Source: Lentisphaeria bacterium (GTDB lineage: Bacteria > Verrucomicrobiota > Lentisphaeria > Victivallales > JAUVCU01). From it: a stretch of 5,747 nt of DNA. Positions within the stretch are counted from its first letter, which is position 1; every line of letters starts with the position of its first letter. Position numbers and translations under genes: made by a program. The notes beneath the pieces are model-generated. The model had not been told where the DNA came from, ran no database searches, and saw only the letters and a program-made list of their open reading frames with translations. Location: positions 1 through 5,747 of the forward strand of contig JAUVCU010000119.1 of assembly GCA_030590715.1 (NCBI GenBank). The letters are read 5' to 3'. This document shows positions 1 to 5,200 of the stretch, piece after piece.

Positions 1-196
1 ATGTTAGTTCTTTATATGTGAGTGTCATCGAATTGCTTAATCCAGGCATCCTGCTAGCTATTCGACGGCTGGCTTCTTCAGCTCTTTTGGCCGCAGCATC
101 AACTCTCTTTTGCATTCCTGTAAAATTATTTATTCTTGAAAAGGATTCCAAGTGTTTTTGCTGCTTTGCAATGTGGTTGAGTAGTCTATCATCCAT
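1..196 (-). CDS. Small charged helical protein, unknown function (C-terminus cut by left window edge)
   Basis: An unbroken minus-strand frame of 65 codons runs from an ATG at 194-196 to the left edge, so the C-terminus is not visible. The start is well supported: a Shine-Dalgarno AGGTGG (202-207 on the plus strand as ccacct) lies 5 nt upstream, and an in-frame TAA (215-217) rules out a longer N-terminus. The protein begins MDDRLLNHIAKQQKHLESF. It is rich in Lys, Arg, Glu, Gln and Ala, with a stretch around residues 29-50 (KRVDAAAKRAEEASRRIASR) that should form an amphipathic helix, possibly a coiled coil. No signal peptide or membrane segment is present, so it is probably cytoplasmic. I do not recognise the family. 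It lies beyond the tRNA terminator and therefore needs its own promoter. The opposite strand is also open here (from GTG at 18), but that frame lacks a ribosome binding site and reads as a shadow. Confidence 0.6.
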   Translation of the reverse strand, partial: MDDRLLNHIAKQQKHLESFSRINNFTGMQKRVDAAAKRAEEASRRIASRMPGLSNSMTLTYKELT

Positions 197-201
197 TCTG
201 G

Positions 202-207
202 CCACCT
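202..207 (-). promoter_or_regulatory. Shine-Dalgarno site of the left-edge gene
   Basis: The minus strand reads GAGGTGGCCAGAATG, giving AGGTGG with 5 nt to the ATG at 196. This is the strongest ribosome binding site in the window. It is the main reason to read the minus strand rather than the plus strand as coding at the left end. Confidence 0.65.
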
Positions 208-363
208 CGAGTCTTTAGGGGATTGTCCTGGTTGTTTTACAGTACTACTTTTGCTCTGATAATAAAGTAACCAAGATAAAAGATAACATAGGTGAACACT
301 ATGATTCTAATGTCAAAAAAATTTACCAGGAGTGATTTGGTGTTTTGATAGTAATATTCAGAC

Positions 364-400
364 AAAAAAAAAGCCTTAGCGAATAAAATTCACTAAGGCT
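364..400 (-). terminator. Intrinsic terminator of the tRNA-Ser gene
   Basis: Read on the minus strand, positions 400-372 form a 13-bp stem (AGCCTTAGTGAAT with ATTCGCTAAGGCT) closed by a 3-nt TTT loop. A tract of nine T follows (372-364, the first T being the last base of the stem). The stem starts 14 nt after the CCA end of the tRNA. One pair is a G-U wobble on the minus strand but a C-A mismatch on the plus strand, so the hairpin is selected to work in the minus direction. It should stop tRNA transcription before the left-edge gene. Confidence 0.9.
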
Positions 401-414
401 GAAATATCATAAAA

Positions 415-504
415 TGGCGGAGAGGAGAGGATTCGAACCTCCGGTCGAGTCACCCCGACGACGATTTAGCAAACCGTTCCTTTCGGCCACTCAGGCACCT
501 CTCC
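415..504 (-). tRNA. tRNA-Ser (anticodon GCU)
   Basis: This is a complete class II tRNA of 90 nt, including a genomically encoded CCA end. The 7-bp acceptor stem is GGAGAGG (504-498) with CCTCTCC (425-419), followed by discriminator G (418) and CCA (417-415). The D arm has a 3-bp stem (CCT/AGG) and a GG-containing loop. The anticodon arm is ACGGT-TTGCTAA-ATCGT, which gives anticodon GCU, reading the serine codons AGC and AGU. A long variable arm (stem GTCGGG/CTCGAC with one G-U pair, loop GTGA) is the serine hallmark. The T arm is GGAGG-TTCGAAT-CCTCT. The gene stands alone with its own promoter upstream and terminator downstream, so it is a monocistronic tRNA unit. Confidence 0.97.
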
Positions 505-518
505 GCTTTGATAGTAGG

Positions 519-546
519 AATATAGAATAAAACGGCACCGCGTCAA
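519..546 (-). promoter_or_regulatory. Sigma70-type promoter of tRNA-Ser
   Basis: On the minus strand, TTGACG (546-541, five of six consensus bases) is followed by a 16-bp spacer and TATATT (524-519, five of six). Transcription should start about 7 nt further on, leaving a very short 5' leader before G1 of the tRNA at 504. An AT-rich tract with a run of seven T (566-560 as read) lies just upstream of the -35 box, as in an UP element. Spacing and position relative to a certain tRNA gene make this a strong call. Confidence 0.8.
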
Positions 547-573
547 ATAAGAAAGAGTAAAAAAATCTGATAT

Positions 574-592
574 TTTCCTGCAGGAAACCTGC
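574..592. repeat. Nested palindromes upstream of the tRNA promoter
   Basis: Positions 574-587 form a perfect 14-bp palindrome (TTTCCTGCAGGAAA). It overlaps a second inverted repeat at 580-592 (GCAGG-AAA-CCTGC). The two share the GCAGGAAA segment, so in single-stranded form they are mutually exclusive hairpins. They lie about 28 bp upstream of the tRNA -35 box and about 60 bp beyond the terminator of the lpoB-like gene. No T tract follows directly, so this is not a typical terminator. A protein-binding site is possible, but the role is unknown. Confidence 0.5.
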
Positions 593-649
593 TCAAAAGC
601 TGTAACTTTTTACGCTTCAATATTTTAAAAACAATAGAGAAAAACGGAT

Positions 650-688
650 AAAAAAAGGCTGCCTCGCCTTTTACAGAGAGACAGCCTT
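650..688 (-). terminator. Intrinsic terminator after the lpoB-like gene
   Basis: On the minus strand, AAGGCTGTCTC (688-678) pairs with GAGGCAGCCTT (665-655) over 11 bp around a 12-nt loop. A run of seven T (656-650, the first two being stem bases) follows. The pair at 681/662 is G-U on the minus strand but C-A on the plus strand, which again points to minus-strand function. The hairpin starts 19 nt after the stop codon of the lpoB-like gene and ends the envelope cluster. Confidence 0.9.
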
Positions 689-707
689 AAAAAACTGATT
701 AGTCAGC

Positions 708-1352
708 CTAAAAACCGATTAATGGTTTTGTGCTTTGTTTAGCAATTTCGACATAGTCTTCCCAAAGGGCAAGACCAGTTTCAATATCAGTCAACGTCAT
801 GTGAAACTGAAAGTAAGCTTCCTTAGAACGTCCCTGACTTGTGTTCTGCTGGATAATCTCACCAGCCAGACTCATTTCGGGAGCGATAGCAGTCCCCTCT
901 TTAACCACAGTACTCTGCTTGAACATCTGATCATGTTTAAGGTCGCGTACCTGACGCGATGCTTTATCTTCAGCTCCGGTTGCTCCTACAGCAGTAGTCG
1001 TTAAAGCTTTACCCGATTTCAGCAGAGCCTGACGGATCTGATTTGTCAGGATATTTGTCTCGATATGATTTGTCGTTTTATTTTTCACATCGCTGACCAT
1101 AATAACGACCTGCGGCTCGTACGGCAGATTTTGAGCAGCTTTCTTTTTGTATATCTGGCGGTCAAGAACACCGGACTGAAGAAGGGATTCGATAGAGTTA
1201 GAAGCAGCTGTCTGCCAGTCTTTGAAGTTGATATCTTCAGTTGTAGTCAGGCCCTGATTTCCAGTAGCATCGATTCGATGAGGAGAAGTACCACAGCCGG
1301 ATAGTAAAACAGTTGCTGTCGCGAAAGCTGTCATTATTGCTGATTTGTTCAT
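708..1352 (-). CDS. lpoB: LpoB-family outer-membrane lipoprotein (penicillin-binding protein activator)
   Basis: This 214-residue protein has a lipoprotein signal peptide ending in the lipobox LSGC, with Cys20 as the lipidated residue. Gly at +2 is compatible with sorting to the outer membrane. The body resembles the LpoB domain: a DW motif at 45-46 (FKDWQTAASNSIESLLQSG region, 43-61), a strand and turn VVIMVSDVKNKT (82-93), a helix IRQALLKSGK (106-115), and the C-terminal strands MTLTDIETGLALWEDYVE (185-202). E. coli LpoB is 213 residues and reaches through the peptidoglycan to activate the bifunctional synthase PBP1B. Here the stretch between Cys20 and the domain is only about 25 residues and lacks the Pro-rich linker. 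A variable segment lies around 125-160. The start is supported by AAGGG 8 nt upstream of the ATG. It is the last gene before the terminator. Family membership is fairly secure from motif order, but PBP1B activation in this organism is inference. Confidence 0.8.
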   Translation of the reverse strand: MNKSAIMTAFATATVLLSGCGTSPHRIDATGNQGLTTTEDINFKDWQTAASNSIESLLQSGVLDRQIYKKKAAQNLPYEPQVVIMVSDVKNKTTNHIETNILTNQIRQALLKSGKALTTTAVGATGAEDKASRQVRDLKHDQMFKQSTVVKEGTAIAPEMSLAGEIIQQNTSQGRSKEAYFQFHMTLTDIETGLALWEDYVEIAKQSTKPLIGF

Positions 1353-1360
1353 AACAAATA

Positions 1361-1365
1361 CCCTT
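1361..1365 (-). promoter_or_regulatory. Shine-Dalgarno site of the lpoB-like gene
   Basis: The minus strand reads AAGGG followed by 8 nt and then the ATG at 1352. It supports the Met that places a standard lipoprotein signal peptide at the N-terminus. Confidence 0.55.
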
Positions 1366-1387
1366 AATTAAAAAGTTCTAATGCCAA

Positions 1388-1416
1388 ATTTTATGATAAG
1401 TATAACTCAAAGACAA
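1388..1416 (-). promoter_or_regulatory. Possible internal promoter for the lpoB-like gene
   Basis: On the minus strand, TTGTCT (1416-1411, four of six consensus bases) is separated by 17 bp from TAAAAT (1393-1388, five of six). A start near 1381 would leave a leader of about 28 nt containing the AAGGG site. The -35 box begins just after the stop codon of the preceding gene. No terminator hairpin is visible in this 67-bp gap, so readthrough from the upstream gene is also likely. The element would add a second transcript rather than isolate the gene. Confidence 0.4.
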
Positions 1417-1419
1417 ACA

Positions 1420-2169
1420 TTATTTTGCAGGAAACATAAAAGGTTTATCTTCTTCGTACCCGTTTAAAACATCCATATAATGATGAACGATTGGAGAATC
1501 AGGGTCTTCAATTGAAAGAGCAGCTATATCATTCCAGACATCTTTATATTTGTGCATATAAAGGAAATCGATATCCAGAGCAAGATCAAAAAGAGCGAGT
1601 TCTTCAAGCCTTGCATCTTTCTTCTCATTTGCATACGCTGTTTTTCTGTGCAGAAATTCATTTAAATTTGCGTTAGGCTCGATCTTTTTTGCAAGCAGTT
1701 CAATCAGCTTCGTCAGAGCAAAAATATCCTTATAACCATCGGCATCGTCCAGCTCCTTGATTTTTTGATCAAGATCAGCCAGCACAGCAAGGTCTTTATC
1801 CAGAGAGATCAACTCCTTCTTGCCGTTATATTCTTTGAGAAGCTTATTAGTAACAACTATAGAATTGGCCAGGTCTTTTTCCTCAAGTACTTTATTAAGT
1901 TCTTCAAAAGTCAGATTCGATTTGATCGTAGCTTCAAGATTTGCAAGAAAAAGACTTTCTGGATTAATGACTCTCAGTCTATCGATCTTTTTAAGAGTTG
2001 CGCTGTTGTCACCATCTTTAAGCGAATTGAAGAGCTCGATCACAAGCTTACTTTCACTTCGCGGAGGATCCGGAGCAACCTCTTTACCGCATGATGTGGT
2101 GAACGCGATTAAAGCGGTATTGAGTATAAGAGTCACTATTTTAGAAAATTGTAAATTCAGTTTTATCAT
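1420..2169 (-). CDS. Putative lipoprotein, helical (TPR-like), unknown function
   Basis: This 249-residue protein begins with Lys residues and a hydrophobic stretch (residues 11-23), then TTSC with Cys27 as the likely lipidated residue. The -3 position is Thr rather than the usual Leu, so the lipobox is relaxed. Gly at +2 is consistent with outer-membrane sorting. The mature part starts with a short Pro-containing linker (KEVAPDPPRSES, 29-40). It is then almost entirely charged and helix-forming. Two segments look like single TPR-type helix pairs: around 57-84 (RVINPESLFLANLEATI at its core) and 210-238 (IAALSIEDPDSPIVHHYMDVL). No catalytic motif is visible. It sits 80 bp after the large DUF3857 gene and 67 bp before the lpoB-like gene on the same strand, so a shared envelope role is plausible. 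I do not recognise a named family. The ribosome binding site (GAAGA, 6 nt before the ATG) is weak. Confidence 0.8.
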   Translation of the reverse strand: MIKLNLQFSKIVTLILNTALIAFTTSCGKEVAPDPPRSESKLVIELFNSLKDGDNSATLKKIDRLRVINPESLFLANLEATIKSNLTFEELNKVLEEKDLANSIVVTNKLLKEYNGKKELISLDKDLAVLADLDQKIKELDDADGYKDIFALTKLIELLAKKIEPNANLNEFLHRKTAYANEKKDARLEELALFDLALDIDFLYMHKYKDVWNDIAALSIEDPDSPIVHHYMDVLNGYEEDKPFMFPAK

Positions 2170-2198
2170 CGTGTATCTTCAGTTGTTATTATTAACGC

Positions 2199-2210
2199 AG
2201 ACGTACGTCT
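2199..2210. promoter_or_regulatory. Perfect 12-bp palindrome, possible operator
   Basis: AGACGTACGTCT is identical on both strands and sits 30 bp upstream of the ATG of the 249-residue lipoprotein. It abuts a TATAAA sequence (2215-2210 on the minus strand), so if that is a -10 box the palindrome would cover the transcription start. A dimeric repressor site is the natural reading, but no second copy is seen in the window and no regulator gene is present. Confidence 0.4.
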
Positions 2211-2237
2211 TTATAAAGTAGGCATAAGCTATCCTAA
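2210..2237 (-). promoter_or_regulatory. Weak candidate promoter for the 249-residue lipoprotein
   Basis: On the minus strand, TATAAA (2215-2210, five of six -10 bases) has TTAGGA (2237-2232, only three of six -35 bases) 16 bp upstream. The -35 match is poor, so it would need an activator or be weak. The alternative is transcription from a promoter upstream of the large gene beyond the window. No terminator is visible in the 80-bp gap. Confidence 0.25.
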
Positions 2238-2249
2238 TTTCACAAAAAA

Positions 2250-5200
2250 TCAGCTTCTATACATAATAAGTTTCATTGATTTGTGAATAAGAGAGTTAGC
2301 CGCATTTCGTATTTCCTCTATTTCATCGCGGGAAAACAGCCCCGGTTTAAGATTAACCGAGAAAACCACCGTCACTTTTTTATCGGAAATTGCACTGGAG
2401 ACAGTGATGCGTCCTGTGTTATTAGGACTTTGCCATTCCATAGATGGAACAAGGTGCTCTATCTCAAATTTCTTTTCGGGAAGTTCGATATTGTAAGCGA
2501 CTTCAAGAGTTAACGGTGAGAACCTGTAGTAATCTGATTTCCTGCTGTCAGAAAGCTGTGGAATCACATTATTTATGAACTGTGCAGGAATCCTGAAATA
2601 ATTGAATTCACCATCTACAATAGCAAAGTTAGGGATCATCATTTCCACAGTTTCTTCTGCCGGGTAAGCTGAAAAGTCGACCTTCAGCTCCTGAGTCTGC
2701 TCTGCACTTGGAGATATCGTTGAAACCAGTTCTTGAGAATAACGTTTTTTGTCTTCGCTGTTTATCTCGGCAAATTTCTTATGGAAAGAGTTATAAAAGA
2801 TTCCCCAATGATTTTTAACTTTTTTGATCATTGCATTTCCTTCATCATCAAGCTTGATTGTGTAATCAACAGTCATTTTATTACTAAATTCCGCGTTGTT
2901 CTTTATCGTATCGATCTTTCCACTTTCAATAAACAAGGCAAGCTTGTCGGCAGAGCTGGTTGTTCCAAATTTCGCATATTCAGATGTATCGTTCAGATAG
3001 TACGTATTCCCGTCCGTTTTTACTTTGACCAGCATTAGCTTGAATGTTTTATAACCAGGATACTTAACAAGAGGGTCAACGATTTCATCAATCCGGTAAT
3101 AATTTGATACTGCAACGATTTCAGAATCGATATCCGCAGACTTCAGCATTGCCTGAATAAGAACAGCCTGGTCGGCTTTATTTCCATAACCGGCAGCCAA
3201 AGTCTCGTCGGCAGAAGAGATACTGTCTATTGTAATCTCTGTAAAAGAAGGCCCGGAGGTTCGTATTGCCTTTGCAACGAAATCCCTGATCGCAATAATT
3301 TTTTCACGTTCTGAATCGATACCGGCGATAACTTCTTTTGTTTTATCGGCCGTATTTTTCTGATTCCCACTTTGCGTCTCAAAAACCCCGCTTAACGTAG
3401 CAGCATACTCCGACCAGGTTTGAGAACTCATAAATACGCTCGGGCGGTTAACCCAATACTTAGGCATATTTCTTTCGGCCTCAATATGAGGCTGGTTTTC
3501 CAATTCCCAGACTGTTACAAGCTTATTTCCCGAAACGAACTTCCCTGTTGTTATCGGATCTGAATTAGTGCTTCCAACAGCAAGGTCAAGAGATAGTGGT
3601 CGCGCCACGGTCAGCCGCTTGCTTTTTATAGGATAGATAGACTGGAACGGCACGGAAAAAGCGAAAAATGGTTTATTCTTAAACGTTGTTTTTACTTTGT
3701 ATGAAATTACACTGCCGACCTCGACACCCGGCAGATTTGCGACAAGGGTTTTACCTGCCGGATACCTTGGAGCAGAACCGACCCATGGAGCATCCATCAG
3801 GTTAAGTTCTTCCTCGGATAATTCCTTTGTAGAACCGTTTGTCTCGACTTCAGCTTTTAACAACTCAACGCTTCCACACGCTTCATTGTAATTAAACTTG
3901 AGTTCAGAACTTCTTTTTTTACCATTATACGTCAATACTTTTTTCGATACGGTTTGGGTCATTGTCCAATTGTGTTTGTCTTCAATATCGATCTCAATCA
4001 AATCGCTCAGAATCTCCGCGTCATAAGACGGCTGGGCGGCAATTTCCTCCGGACGGCTAAAGACCGGCTGCTTTCTCTTGTTATAGTCGATCTGTTTGAT
4101 AACCTTTTTCAGCTCTAAATACTTTTCTGGAGAGAACTCCACCGACTTGATATGAAATGTTGATTTCCCCTTCAGAGTATTACCTTCGAGCTCGAGGCTC
4201 TGTTTCCAAAGGATATCGTCGTTGTCAATAGTTTTGAATTCAGTATTAGAGACCATCTCACTCTCCTCAGAAAGTGACAGCTCAAACGTTTCTTCAACAC
4301 CGCAGGCGATATCCGTGTTCAATGGAAACGTTCTCTTATCCAGCCCGGTTTTACCAAGTGTAAAGTTAACCATCCCGAAAGAAGATCCAAACCAGAGCGG
4401 CTGGATGATGGTGAACTTTTCCGTGTCAACATTGTAATTATCAACGGCAAACTGAATTTCCGCAGTCAAAGGAGTGTTCGTATCCATCAGATCTTTCGGC
4501 ATTACTTTGCAGTCGACAAGTTTCCCCCCAGCGTAAAGCTTTTTAACATGTCTTTCAAAAAACTCACTCAGCTTTTTTTCCGTTAATCGAGAAAAATGAC
4601 CGCGATAGGCATTATCATTGATACCTTCGAACTCAAACGTTGTTTTAGCGGTAAGCGTTCCGCGATCCAACTGCCCTTTTGTATTTACCTTCATCAGATT
4701 TTCCGTAGCGGGAATGATATCTGAAGTAAGCAGCGTTTCACCTTCCGGCTTCGCAACCAGATAGCTTCGGTTACAAAGGTAAGCCGGGAAAATACGTTTC
4801 GTATTTTCATCAGTCGAATCCATCAGCACATAAGATCCGTCATCCAGTTCGACAGCGGAAACGGCATGATTAAAATACGGCTGAGGAACGCCCTCATCTT
4901 TTTTAGGGCCGTTATTAATAATTACCGGATAAGCTTTCAAATCAGCCTCACGCAGCATTCCTACCAGCAAAGCGGCTTTATCGCGACAAACACCATATTT
5001 GTTATTGAAAGTCACATCTATATCGTGCGGTTCATAGCCCGGAGCCTCTTTCTCTGTCGTTATCCCCATGTAGCGAATCTCCTGGGAAACAAACTTAAAA
5101 ATAGAATTGATCTTCTCTATTTCAGAATCCTTCCCCTTGACCAGTTCCTTCACTTTGCTCCTCATTTTCTCGGTAACTTTCTCAATGTGGGGCTTACTCA

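Noticed and set aside
18..218. Plus-strand open frame of 66 codons at the left end
   Set aside because: It starts at GTG without a Shine-Dalgarno site and lies opposite a minus-strand frame that has a strong ribosome site. Its composition looks like the antisense of a charged helix.
259..286. TATTAT (264-259, minus strand) with TTATCT 16 bp upstream as a promoter for the left-edge gene
   Set aside because: The -35 box matches only three of six bases, and such sequences are common in this AT-rich stretch.
285..316. Perfect -35 box TTGACA (316-311, minus strand) with TATGTT (290-285)
   Set aside because: The spacer is 20 bp, too long for a normal sigma70 promoter, and no better -10 lies at 16-18 bp. 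It may contribute to transcription of the left-edge gene but is not strong enough to annotate.
1820..2221. Plus-strand open frame of 133 codons opposite the 249-residue lipoprotein
   Set aside because: The minus-strand gene has a signal peptide, Cys and coherent helical composition. The plus-strand frame has no ribosome site and Ser/Leu-rich antisense composition.
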